DNA from: Bradyrhizobium sp. URHD0069
GTDB lineage: Bacteria > Pseudomonadota > Alphaproteobacteria > Rhizobiales > Xanthobacteraceae
NCBI RefSeq assembly: GCF_000701345.1
Contig: NZ_JNIJ01000052.1
Coordinates: forward strand, 1 to 36,947
Length of the DNA: 36,947 bases
Reading direction: 5' to 3'
This document shows positions 25,875 to 33,837 of this stretch, piece by piece; the stretch's first letter is position 1, and the number at the start of each line of letters is the position of its first letter. The notes under the pieces are model-generated. The model was not told the origin of the DNA. It was given only the letters and a program-made list of their open reading frames with translations, and searched no databases. A program made the translations under genes and the position numbers.

Positions 25875-25910
25875 ACAAAACGCACCGGCCCGGAAACCCG
25901 GGCCGATGCG
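25866..25910 (-). terminator. Rho-independent terminator downstream of ldtR
   Basis: Read leftward: a 13-bp stem with one mismatch (25898-25910 with 25881-25893, CGCATCGGCCCGG type), loop GTTT, then a T-rich tail (TTTTGTTTTTG). It lies about 70 bp after the ldtR stop codon. Confidence 0.85.
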
Positions 25911-25979
25911 CTTGGGGGGAAGTCTCTGGTATATTGGTGGCTGCCGGTCTTGTTGGATTGCCGGCTTAGCCGAAAAATC

Positions 25980-26495
25980 TCAGAGCCGATAGAGGATCTG
26001 GTCGGTCCAGAACCGCTCGAGCCGATGCAGCGACTTGTTCAGGGTCGCGAATTCCTCGTTCGAGATGCCGCCGACCTGCTCCACGGTCTTGACGTGCTTC
26101 TGATACAGCGCCTCGACGATGCGGCGGATTTCCTGGCCCTGCGCGGTGAGGCGGATGCGGACCGAGCGGCGATCGACCCGCGAGCGCTGGTGATCGAGGA
26201 AGCCGAGTTCGACCAGCTTCTTCAGATTGTAGGAGACGTTGGAGCCGAGGTAATAGCCGCGCGTGCGCAGCTCGCCCGCGGTCAGTTCCTTGTCGCCGAT
26301 GTTGTAGAGCAGAAGCGCCTGCACCGAATTGATATCGGCGCGGCCGCGGCGATCGAATTCATCCTTGATGACGTCGAGCAGGCGGCGATGCAGCCGCTCG
26401 ACCAAAGTCAACGCTTCGAGATAGAGCGGCTGCACCGGCGTCTGGCCGGCAGCCCGATCAGCGGTTTCCACCGCCGTTGCAACGGCTTTGATCAT
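25980..26495 (-). CDS. ldtR: MarR-family regulator LdtR
   Basis: A winged-helix transcription factor of 171 residues. The core matches LdtR of Rhizobiales and Liberibacter, known there to regulate an L,D-transpeptidase and osmotic-stress genes: YLEALTLVERLHRRLLDVIK, INSVQALLLYNIGDKELTAG, ELRTRGYYLGSNVSYNLKKL (recognition helix) and LGFLDHQRSRVDRRSVRIRL (wing). It reads leftward and has its own terminator. The upstream region 26496-26640 is AT-rich for this genome and should hold its promoter. Its place near DUF6163 and hemB is conserved. Confidence 0.88.
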   Translation of the reverse strand: MIKAVATAVETADRAAGQTPVQPLYLEALTLVERLHRRLLDVIKDEFDRRGRADINSVQALLLYNIGDKELTAGELRTRGYYLGSNVSYNLKKLVELGFLDHQRSRVDRRSVRIRLTAQGQEIRRIVEALYQKHVKTVEQVGGISNEEFATLNKSLHRLERFWTDQILYRL

Positions 26496-27229
26496 AACAC
26501 TTCCCCTGTTGTCGTTTTATCGACTTATTCGACGAAACTTTTGTCCCGTCTGATAGCTTCACCTTAAGGGGGCCGGTTGAAGATCCGCTTAAATAAGACA
26601 ATAAAGAGATCATGAATTTAAGACAGTGAATGGTGGATTAAGCCCATGAACAAAGGGCTTTTCGCAACCTTTCATTGACGGTGCGCCGCTCCTGTTCACG
26701 CTTCGTCTGCACGGTCTGTCGCATATGGGAACAGCATCGTTCGAATTCGAAACGTCCGCGTAACAGGTATGACCGCAGCGTTTACCGTGACTGAAACGTT
26801 ACCCAAAAATTTCGGAAAATTTTATGCACCCGAACTCGGATTCACCATTATCCGCATTCGGGTCTGCCCGAGTTCGGCAAACATTGTCGTCGAAGTCGGC
26901 AACATCCGACTTGGAGCGTGTGAAGGATACTGACCTCATCCTGAGGGGCTTGCCACCGGGGTCCGCGCGAAGCGCGGCCCGATGATAAACTCCGCAAGTG
27001 TCTCGAAGGATGGACGCAACGCACGGACCCGCGGCCATCCTTCGAGATGCGCGCAAGGGCGCGCCCCTCACGATGAGGTCGGAGACGCGCGCAAGGGCGG
27101 GCTCCTCCAGCGAGAACGGCGAAGCCGTTACGCAGGGGATGAGGTCGGAGATATATTCACAACCTCTTGGACGGCGCGCGAGTTTTTCGCGCACGTCAGA
27201 GGAAGTGGCCCGGACTTTATTTTTTTGGC
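26496..27229. other. non-coding region upstream of ldtR
   Basis: The first 150 bp are comparatively AT-rich and probably carry the ldtR promoter. A 6-bp hairpin with a short T-rich tail (26640-26662) is visible on the plus strand. The stretch from 26934 is a composite repeat, listed separately. The open frame 26799-27194 leftward runs through that repeat and is not a credible gene. Confidence 0.6.
26934..27153. repeat. large composite palindromic repeat (copy 2, inverted)
   Basis: Starts CCTCATCCTGAGG and includes TCTCGAAGGATGGACGC / CCATCCTTCGAGATGCGCGC arms. It ends with GAACGGCGAAGCCGTTACGC and GGGATGAGGTCGGAGAT. These last segments are the reverse complement of the beginning of 10192-10376, so the two composite units lie in opposite orientation 16.7 kb apart. 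Confidence 0.8.
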
Positions 27230-27335
27230 GCGTTTTCTTGACGCGAACCGATACCTACTTCGCTTGAAAACGCTTTGTATGATTTTTGACGCGTTTTCTT
27301 CACGCGAACCGGTACCCACTTCGCTTGAAAACGCT
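27230..27335. repeat. two 45-bp direct copies of a palindromic element
   Basis: Copies at 27230-27274 and 27291-27335 share GCGTTTTCTT.ACGCGAACCG, a middle, and ACTTCGCTTGAAAACGCT, with three or four differences. Each has complementary ends (GCGTTTTC / GAAAACGC). The second copy ends 2 bp before the stop codon of the DUF6163 gene. A third, interrupted copy lies at 35104-35173. Confidence 0.85.
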
Positions 27336-27337
27336 TT

Positions 27338-27799
27338 TTATGGCGGCCGTTCGCGCGCCGCCATCCACGCCAGCGCGAGATAGGCCGCGAGCATCATGGC
27401 TTCCAGACCCACGACCGTCAGGCTGCCTCCGTAGATTCCTGGAAACATCAGTTCGATGACGGCCATCGACACCACGGTGGTCAGCCACACCACCGCACCC
27501 CAGGGCGTCGCCAGCCACAATCCGACGGCCGCGACGAGTTCGATCACTGCGAAATAAACCGTGGCGGTTTGCCACGCCATCGGCTGGTTCTCGAAAGCAT
27601 CTTCTTCGCCGCCGATGAAGCCTGTGACCTGCGCCCAGTGGTAGAGACCCTTGGCAACGGAAATGACGGCCATGATGCGCAGGAAAAGCACCAGCCGGCG
27701 GGTCCACACATTATCGTCAGATTCGATCCGTTCGGACGAGATCGCCGCCACCGACATGGCATGGTCCCGCGGCTGGTCGCGCGATGGGGTTTCAGACAT
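27338..27799 (-). CDS. DUF6163-family membrane protein
   Basis: A 153-residue inner-membrane protein of unknown function with four predicted helices: about 33-52 (RRLVLFLRIMAVISVAKGLY), 78-97 (TATVYFAVIELVAAVGLWLA), 99-120 and 126-146. It resembles the DUF6163 family, usually found between ldtR and hemB in Rhizobiales, as here. ATG 27799 is followed by MSVAAISSERIESDD at codon 15, which could be an alternative start. It is divergent from hemB across 182 bp. Confidence 0.75.
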   Translation of the reverse strand: MSETPSRDQPRDHAMSVAAISSERIESDDNVWTRRLVLFLRIMAVISVAKGLYHWAQVTGFIGGEEDAFENQPMAWQTATVYFAVIELVAAVGLWLATPWGAVVWLTTVVSMAVIELMFPGIYGGSLTVVGLEAMMLAAYLALAWMAARERPP

Positions 27800-27981
27800 G
27801 CGAAAAGCTGTTCATGAACGGGGATTTACCTTCCTGTCCGGAGTCATGGCCTCTCGCCGCCGCAAAATCAATCGCGCAGGTGTGGTTTGCGGCAGGTCAG
27901 GGCTGCGGTGACGGAAGCAATCCGAGGTGCTAAGATTGGAACCGATCAAAATCGGCTTGCCGCCTCAGGAGAGACAATCAA

Positions 27982-29043
27982 ATGGCGATCAAATTCGGGC
28001 GTCCGATCGAAATGCGCGACGCGCCGCGGCGGGAGACCGCCCTCGCCTCCCACAACCTCGATCTGACGGTGCGGCCGCGCCGCAATCGGAAGGCGGAATG
28101 GGCGCGCCGGCTGGTGAGGGAGAATGTCCTCACCACAAACGATCTGATCTGGCCGCTGTTCGTGGTCGAGGGCCACAACCAGCGCGCCGCCGTGGCCTCG
28201 ATGCCGGGCATCGACCGGCTCAGCGTCGATCAGGCGGTGCGCGATGCCGAGCGCGCGGTGAAGCTCAACATCCCCTGCATCGCGCTGTTTCCCTATACCG
28301 AACCGTCGCTGCGCGACGAGCACGGCTCGGAGGCGACCAATCCCGACAATCTCGTGTGCAAATCGGTGCGCGCGATCAAGAAGGAGTTTCCCGGTCTCGG
28401 CGTGCTCTGCGACGTGGCGCTCGATCCCTTCACCAGCCACGGCCATGACGGCCTGATTGAAGACGGCAGGATTCTCAACGACGAGACGGTCGCGGTATTG
28501 GAGCGCCAGGCGCTGGTGCAGGCCGAAGCCGGCTGCGACATCATCGCGCCGTCAGACATGATGGACGGCCGCGTCGGCGCGATCCGCGAGGCGCTCGATG
28601 CGGCCGGATTTCTTGACGTGCAGATCATGTCGTATGCGGCGAAATATGCCTCCGCCTTCTACGGCCCGTTCCGCGACGCCATCGGTTCGGCGACGACGCT
28701 GACCGGCGACAAGCGCACCTACCAGATGGACAGCGCCAATTCCGACGAGGCCCTGCGCGAGGTCGAGCTCGACATCGCCGAGGGCGCCGACATGGTGATG
28801 GTGAAGCCGGGGATGCCCTATCTCGACATTCTGCGGCGGGTCAAAGATACCTTTGCGATGCCGACCTTCGTCTATCAGGTGTCCGGCGAGTACGCGATGA
28901 TCGCGGCCGCCGCCGGTAACGGCTGGATCGATGGCGAGCGGGCGATGATGGAAAGCCTTTTGGCGTTCAAGCGCGCCGGCGCCGACGGGATCCTCACCTA
29001 CTTCGCGCCGCAGGCCGCGGAAAAGCTGAAGGCGGAGAGCTGA
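27982..29043 (+). CDS. hemB: delta-aminolevulinic acid dehydratase (porphobilinogen synthase)
   Basis: Condenses two aminolevulinate molecules into porphobilinogen in heme and tetrapyrrole synthesis. The 353 residues are full length. Schiff-base lysines are Lys221 (MSYAAKYASAFYGPF) and Lys275 (VMVKPGMPYLD). The metal-site segment LCDVALDPFTSHGHDG (142-157) has aspartates where zinc enzymes have a three-cysteine cluster, so this is the magnesium-type enzyme, as characterised for Bradyrhizobium HemB. GGAGAG lies about 10 bases before the ATG. The RDD and bpt genes follow on the same strand, a conserved neighbourhood. Confidence 0.97.
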   Translation: MAIKFGRPIEMRDAPRRETALASHNLDLTVRPRRNRKAEWARRLVRENVLTTNDLIWPLFVVEGHNQRAAVASMPGIDRLSVDQAVRDAERAVKLNIPCIALFPYTEPSLRDEHGSEATNPDNLVCKSVRAIKKEFPGLGVLCDVALDPFTSHGHDGLIEDGRILNDETVAVLERQALVQAEAGCDIIAPSDMMDGRVGAIREALDAAGFLDVQIMSYAAKYASAFYGPFRDAIGSATTLTGDKRTYQMDSANSDEALREVELDIAEGADMVMVKPGMPYLDILRRVKDTFAMPTFVYQVSGEYAMIAAAAGNGWIDGERAMMESLLAFKRAGADGILTYFAPQAAEKLKAES

Positions 29044-29224
29044 GGCAATCCCCCTTTTGCGTTTGATGGTGCTATCGGACTCAACTCCTCGTCGTCCTGG
29101 CTCGCGCGGAGCCTGGATGTCACCTCCGTGGAATATCGCGGTTTCGCAATTCGGCGAGGTCTTGCAAGTACGCTGCCGGTTCCCATGTGCTGCAAGATGA
29201 CGGCACAGCCGGGAGGACTGACCC

Positions 29225-29776
29225 ATGTTTGACAGCGGCTCGGGTAACTTTGGTGGCAACGCCTGGGGTGGCGGCGGTGGAGCGAATTTTCAGCCGCATG
29301 CTTTCGATCCCTGGGCGCAGCCGGAACTGTTTCGCGGCGTGCTGACGCGGCGGGTGTTCGCTTTTTTGATCGACCTCGTGGTGCTTTCAATCCCCATCAT
29401 CCTGGCCTGCATATTCATCGCCGTGTTCGGCGTGGTCACGCTGGGCCTCGGCTGGGCGCTATTCTGGCTGGTGTCGCCGGCATCGGTGATCTGGGCGCTG
29501 ATCTATTACGGCGCGACGCTGGGCGGGCCGCATTCGGCGACCATGGGCATGCGGGCAATGGATCTGGAGTTGCGCACCTGGTACGGCGCGCCGAGCTATT
29601 TTGTGCTGGGCGCGATGCATGCCGTGCTGTTCTGGATTTCGGTATCGGTGCTGACACCGTTCGTGCTGTTGATCGGCTTGTTCAACGGCCGCCGGCGCCT
29701 GTTGCACGATTTCGTCCTGGGAACCGTGGTTATCAACAGTTCCGTCCGCACCGAGATAGCGCAGCCGGCGCGTTGA
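29225..29776 (+). CDS. RDD-family membrane protein
   Basis: A 183-residue inner-membrane protein. A Gly-rich cytoplasmic N-terminus (MFDSGSGNFGGNAWGGGGG) is followed by GVLTRRVFAFLIDLVVLSIP with the Arg...Asp...Asp-type RDD motif, then hydrophobic segments at about 45-80, 85-100 and 125-155. RDD proteins are often linked to ion or osmolyte transport, but the role of this one is unknown. GGGAGG precedes the ATG. It sits between hemB and bpt, as is usual in Bradyrhizobium. Confidence 0.85.
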   Translation: MFDSGSGNFGGNAWGGGGGANFQPHAFDPWAQPELFRGVLTRRVFAFLIDLVVLSIPIILACIFIAVFGVVTLGLGWALFWLVSPASVIWALIYYGATLGGPHSATMGMRAMDLELRTWYGAPSYFVLGAMHAVLFWISVSVLTPFVLLIGLFNGRRRLLHDFVLGTVVINSSVRTEIAQPAR

Positions 29777-29855
29777 TTCCGGCCAAACCGATTGACCGCT
29801 GGCCTCCGCGGCGCGATGCTGTTGGCTGCTGCTTCGGAGGCCCTGACGATATCCC

Positions 29856-30632
29856 GTGACCCAGCATTCGCGTGACACCCCGCAATTCTACCTGACCGCT
29901 CCGTCGCCCTGCCCCTATCTGCCGGGCCGCCATGAGCGCAAGGTGTTCACGCATCTGGTCGGTGACAAGGCGGGCGAGCTCAACGATCTCCTGACCCATG
30001 GCGGCTTCCGGCGCAGTCAGTCGATCGCCTATCGTCCGGCCTGCGACCAGTGCCGCGCCTGCGTTTCGGTTCGGGTCATCGCCAACGAGTTCCGGCCCTC
30101 GCGCAATTTTAGAAAGATTCTCGCCCGCAACACCGACATCGTCGGCGAGCAGCGCAGCGCCGTGCCGACCTCGGAACAATATTCGGTGTTCCGCGCCTAT
30201 CTCGACCAGCGGCACCGCCATGGCGGCATGGCTGATATGACGGTGCTCGACTACGCGATGATGGTGGAGGACAGCCACGTCGAAACCCGCATCGTCGAAT
30301 ATCGCCGCCGCGGCGTGGACAGCGGCATTACCGGCCGCGGCCAGGAACTGCTCGCCGTCGCGCTGACCGACGTGCTCAGCGACGGGCTGTCGATGGTGTA
30401 TTCGTTCTTCGAACCGTCAGAGGAAAGCCGATCGCTCGGCACCTTCATGATCCTCGACCACATCACCCGCGCGAGACGGCAGGGTCTGCCTTACGTCTAT
30501 CTCGGCTACTGGATCGAAGGCTCAAAGAAGATGGACTACAAGGGCCGCTTCCTGCCGCAGCAGCGCCTTGCCCCGTCAGGCTGGCTGCGTGTCGATGTTT
30601 CAGGCGAAGCGCTGTCCGAGCCGCAGGATTAG
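29856..30632 (+). CDS. bpt: aspartate/glutamate leucyltransferase (Bpt)
   Basis: N-end-rule enzyme that transfers leucine from Leu-tRNA to proteins with N-terminal Asp or Glu, marking them for ClpSAP. The 258 residues match the bacterial ATE1-homologue family: FYLTAPSPCPYLPGRHERKV with its conserved cysteine, then SQSIAYRPACDQCRACVSVR, and a GNAT-like C-terminal half with YSFFEPSEESRSLGTFMIL and YVYLGYWIEGSKKMDYKGRF. The start is GTG at 29856. The closing 40 residues (GRFLPQQRL onward) are typical. Confidence 0.95.
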   Translation: MTQHSRDTPQFYLTAPSPCPYLPGRHERKVFTHLVGDKAGELNDLLTHGGFRRSQSIAYRPACDQCRACVSVRVIANEFRPSRNFRKILARNTDIVGEQRSAVPTSEQYSVFRAYLDQRHRHGGMADMTVLDYAMMVEDSHVETRIVEYRRRGVDSGITGRGQELLAVALTDVLSDGLSMVYSFFEPSEESRSLGTFMILDHITRARRQGLPYVYLGYWIEGSKKMDYKGRFLPQQRLAPSGWLRVDVSGEALSEPQD

Positions 30633-30673
30633 GCTAAGTGGAGCGCACGGCGCAGCTCCGCCCTCATCCGTTC

Positions 30674-30800
30674 CGTCATACCCCGCGAAAGCGGGGTACC
30701 CAGTACGCCGCGGCCTCTCGATTAATCACCAGCGTCTCTGGAATACTGGATCGCCCGGTCAAGCCGGGCGACGACGACCGTGTGGCGCGGGCGATGACAG
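30674..30800. repeat. dispersed repeat, CCAGTA/TACTGGATC type
   Basis: CGTCATACCCCGCGAAAGCG followed by GGTACCCAGTACGCCGCGGC, and later GGAATACTGGATCGCCCGGT with GGGCGACGACGAC. It is the third member of the family seen at 4957-5075 and 10049-10190, here in the 210-bp gap between the convergent bpt and mntH genes. Confidence 0.7.
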
Positions 30801-30842
30801 CTGTGTGGCGCGGCCTTCGCGCATCACCCCGTCATTGAAGGC

Positions 30843-32225
30843 TCAGCCGACGAGAGTATCGAACAGCAACTTCAGGTTCAAAATCACGATGATGCCGGCC
30901 ACAATCCAGGCCGCGACGGCGACCGGACGGGATATGACAAAATTGCCCATCTTGCGGCGGTCGGAGACGAAGCGCACCAGCGGAATGACGGCGAACGGCA
31001 GTTGCATCGACAGCACCACCTGACTGAAGACAAGCAGCTGTCCGGTGCCGCGCTCACCGTACAGCGCGGTGACGATAATGACCGGGACAATGGCGATGCC
31101 GCGGGTGAGAAGTCGCCGCGCCCAGCTTGGAAGCCGCAGGTGAAGGAAGCCTTCCATGACGATCTGGCCTGCGAGCGTCGCGGTCACGGTCGAGTTGAGG
31201 CCGGACGCGAGCAGCGCAACGGCGAACAGCGTCGACGCAATACCGAGACCCAGCAGCGGTGACAAAAGCTCGAAAGCCTGGCCGATTTCAGCCACGTCGG
31301 CATGGCCGCTGGTATGGAATGTCGCGGCCGCGACGATGAGAATCGCGGCATTGATGAACAAGGCCATCATGAGGGCGATGGTAGAGTCGGTCGTGGCCCA
31401 TTTGATCGCATCGCGACGGCCTTCGTCGGAACGTGCATAGGCGCGGGTCTGAACGATCGACGAGTGCAGGTAGAGGTTATGAGGCATCACCGTTGCCCCG
31501 ATGATGCCGATGGCGATGTAGAGCATCTCGGGATTGGTAAAGATCTCGGTAGACGGCGCGAAACCCTGCAGTACCGCGGCGACAGGCGGAGCAGCAGCGG
31601 CGATCTGAGTCGTAAAGCAAACCGCGATGACGATCAGAAGCGCGATGACGAAAGCTTCGAGGAAGCGAAAGCCCTTGTTCATCAACAGCAGCAGCAGGAA
31701 GGCGTCGAACGCGGTTATCAGCGCCCCGCCGATCAGGGGAATGCCGAAAAGCAGTTTTAGGGCAATCGCCGTGCCGATGACTTCCGCGAGATCGCAGGCA
31801 ATGATCGCGGCCTCGCACGCCAGCCAGAGCAGAAAGTTGACGGGCCGCGAATAGGTGGCGCGACACGCCTGGGCGAGATCGCGGTCCGTGACGATGCCGA
31901 GACGGGCGGCGAGCGCCTGCAGCAGGATCGCCATAAGGTTCGAAAGCAGGATGACCGACAAGAGGGTGTAGCCGAACTTCGAACCACCTGCGAGATCGGT
32001 CGCCCAGTTGCCCGGATCCATGTAACCGACCGAGACCAGGTAGCCGGGACCAGCAAAGGCCAGCAGCCGGCGAAACCAGTGGCCGCCTTTGGGGATCGAA
32101 ATCGTCCCGTAGACCTCGGGCAGGCTCCGCTGGACGCCCGCTGCAGCGTCAGCACGCCAACCGTCGGCACTCGGCCGGTCCTTTTTCAGGGAATCTGGGG
32201 CTAAATCGGGAGATCGTGCATCCAT
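30843..32225 (-). CDS. mntH: NRAMP-type Mn2+/H+ transporter
   Basis: Inner-membrane proton-coupled importer of manganese (and, less well, ferrous iron). The 460-residue protein has 11 predicted helices and both metal-site motifs: DPGNWATDLAGGSKFGYTLL (Asp70 and Asn73, helix 1) and ATVMPHNLYLHSSIVQTRA (Met247 and His249 region, helix 6). A 45-residue hydrophilic N-terminus precedes helix 1. A 17-bp TTGCAA palindrome lies 29 bp upstream, consistent with the Mur/Fur control of mntH reported in Bradyrhizobium japonicum. It is divergent from an MFS gene. Confidence 0.95.
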   Translation of the reverse strand: MDARSPDLAPDSLKKDRPSADGWRADAAAGVQRSLPEVYGTISIPKGGHWFRRLLAFAGPGYLVSVGYMDPGNWATDLAGGSKFGYTLLSVILLSNLMAILLQALAARLGIVTDRDLAQACRATYSRPVNFLLWLACEAAIIACDLAEVIGTAIALKLLFGIPLIGGALITAFDAFLLLLLMNKGFRFLEAFVIALLIVIAVCFTTQIAAAAPPVAAVLQGFAPSTEIFTNPEMLYIAIGIIGATVMPHNLYLHSSIVQTRAYARSDEGRRDAIKWATTDSTIALMMALFINAAILIVAAATFHTSGHADVAEIGQAFELLSPLLGLGIASTLFAVALLASGLNSTVTATLAGQIVMEGFLHLRLPSWARRLLTRGIAIVPVIIVTALYGERGTGQLLVFSQVVLSMQLPFAVIPLVRFVSDRRKMGNFVISRPVAVAAWIVAGIIVILNLKLLFDTLVG

Positions 32226-32253
32226 TTCGGCAGGATGACCGATCTTTGCTTTT

Positions 32254-32270
32254 ATTGCAACTCATTTGCA
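32254..32270. promoter_or_regulatory. candidate Mur/Fur box of mntH
   Basis: TTGCAACTCATTTGCAA: perfect TTGCAA arms around a 5-base centre, 29 bp ahead of the mntH start codon. This matches the TGCAA-N5-TTGCA form of manganese-responsive (Mur/Fur) sites in rhizobia. The regulator would bind with Mn2+ and shut off mntH. Binding itself is not shown by sequence. Confidence 0.7.
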
Positions 32271-32378
32271 ACTGCATCTGGTTCGCCGGTTCCCCAAAGG
32301 CGTGTCGGGAAGCGGGTGGTTTTGGCGTCCAAAGGCTCCGAGAATGCCGCCAGATTGGGAATTCAAGGGAATCAAGCC

Positions 32379-33638
32379 ATGTCCGCGACCGACAACGCAC
32401 TTCAGCTTCCGCCGACCTTCAACCGCCTGGCCTGGTCCAATCTGGCCGCACAATCGGCCGAGCAGATCGCACTGGCGGCCGCCCCGATCGTCGCGGTGCT
32501 GCTGCTCGGCGTCGGCGAAGGCCAGACCGGCCTGTTGCAGACCGCGCTGACGCTGCCGTTCATCCTGTTCGCGATTCCGGCAGGCCTGCTTGCCGACCGC
32601 GTCTCGCGGCGCTGGCTGATGGCGGCTTCCGAAGCCCTGCGCGCGATCGCCCTACTCGCTATCCTGGTGTTGATTTGGCTCGGCTCGCTGACGCTGCCGC
32701 TGCTCGCGCTTTCAGGCTTTGTCGCGGTTTGCGGAACGGTCGCCTACAGCGTCGCGGCGCCAGCCCTGGTGCCGTCCCTGGTACCGCCGCAATCCTTGCC
32801 TGCGGCCAACGCGCGGATCGAACTTGCGCGTACCATCGCATTTGCCAGCGGCCCGGCGCTCGGCGGCCTGCTGGTGGGATGGGTCGGCGCGGCGCCGGCC
32901 TTCGGATTTGCCGCGGCGCTCTCCGTGGTCGCGGTGGTGCTGCTGTCAGGAATTTACGAGCCCGCGCGCGCCCCGGCGCCGCGCCGCCACCCGCTGCAGG
33001 AGATCAAGGAAGGCGCTGATTTCGTGCTGCATCATCCGCTGCTGCGGCCGGTGTTCATCACGCAGGTCATCTTCAACACCGGTTCCTTCCTGCTGCTGGC
33101 GGTGTTCGTGCCCTATGCGGTGCGTCATCTCGGATCATCGGCGACGGGCGTCGGCCTCACGCTCGGAATGTACGGCGTCGGCATGGTGGTCGGCGCGCTG
33201 TTGGCGACGCGGGTGATGCGGCGGCTGTCCTTCGGCACCGTGATCGGGCTCGGTCCGGTGACCGGCTTTGTTGCCGCCGCGGTCATGGCACTGACGACAT
33301 TCGTTCCGGCGCCGTGGCTTGCCGCCCTGAGCTTCTTCCTGCTCGGCGTGGGCCCGATCCTGTGGGTGATCAGCACCACGACATTGCGGCAATCGGTGAC
33401 GCCGCCGCGGCTGCTCGGCCGGGTATCGGCGATCAACATCATGAGCTATGGCGCGCGGCCGCTCGGCTCCGCGCTCGGCGCCATCGTCGGCGGGCTCTAC
33501 GGCGCCGAAGCGTGCCTCTATCTGGCGGTCGCGGTCTTCGGCGCGCAGGCGCTGGTGATTCTGATGTCGCCGGCGGTCTCGCTGGCGCAGCAGCCGGAGA
33601 TGGTCGGCGACGGTCCCAAAGTGCTGCCGGCCTGCTGA
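32379..33638 (+). CDS. MFS transporter, EntS/MFS_3-like
   Basis: A 419-residue inner-membrane protein with 12 predicted helices. LQTALTLPFILFAIPAGLLA then DRVSRRWLM (loop 2-3 motif A variant), and the middle loop RRHPLQEIKEGADFVLHHPL, typical of the MFS_3 branch (EntS-like and macrolide-type exporters). ALVPSLVPPQSLPAANARIE is another landmark of that group. ATG at 32379 is chosen because AAGGGA lies 9 bases ahead; the frame extends to 32235 but would then overlap the mntH operator. The exported compound is unknown; a siderophore or drug is possible. Confidence 0.85.
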   Translation: MSATDNALQLPPTFNRLAWSNLAAQSAEQIALAAAPIVAVLLLGVGEGQTGLLQTALTLPFILFAIPAGLLADRVSRRWLMAASEALRAIALLAILVLIWLGSLTLPLLALSGFVAVCGTVAYSVAAPALVPSLVPPQSLPAANARIELARTIAFASGPALGGLLVGWVGAAPAFGFAAALSVVAVVLLSGIYEPARAPAPRRHPLQEIKEGADFVLHHPLLRPVFITQVIFNTGSFLLLAVFVPYAVRHLGSSATGVGLTLGMYGVGMVVGALLATRVMRRLSFGTVIGLGPVTGFVAAAVMALTTFVPAPWLAALSFFLLGVGPILWVISTTTLRQSVTPPRLLGRVSAINIMSYGARPLGSALGAIVGGLYGAEACLYLAVAVFGAQALVILMSPAVSLAQQPEMVGDGPKVLPAC

Positions 33639-33660
33639 GGGCGACGACACAAACACCTTT

Positions 33661-33755
33661 CGTCATGGCCGGGCTTGCCCCGGCCATCCACGTCTTTTCT
33701 TTCTTGCGTATCTAAAAGCAATGCGTGGATGCCCGGCACAAGGCTGGGCATGACG
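33661..33755. repeat. dispersed inverted repeat, GTCATGGCCGGGC type
   Basis: Arms CGTCATGGCCGGGCTTGCCC...CATCCACG (33661-33692) and GCGTGGATGCCCGGC...GGGCATGACG (33723-33755) are near-complementary around a 30-bp spacer. It lies between two rightward MFS genes and could form a long stem at the end of the first transcript. Confidence 0.75.
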
Positions 33756-33803
33756 GTAAACACTCCGCAGCCCGCAATTGGAGGTTTCCTCTCCCGTTTT
33801 AAA

Positions 33804-33820
33804 TGATATGTATCATATCA
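33804..33820. promoter_or_regulatory. palindromic operator candidate upstream of the Bcr/CflA gene
   Basis: TGATATGTATCATATCA: 7-bp perfect arms (TGATATG / CATATCA) around TAT, 17 bp before the start codon. It is the kind of site bound by a TetR or MarR repressor of an efflux gene, but no such regulator gene is adjacent and none is identified. Confidence 0.6.
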
Positions 33821-33837
33821 ATTGACCGGGAGCTTCC

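Noticed and set aside
26799..27194. 131-codon leftward frame upstream of ldtR
   Set aside because: It overlaps the composite repeat, has no ribosome binding site and no family resemblance.
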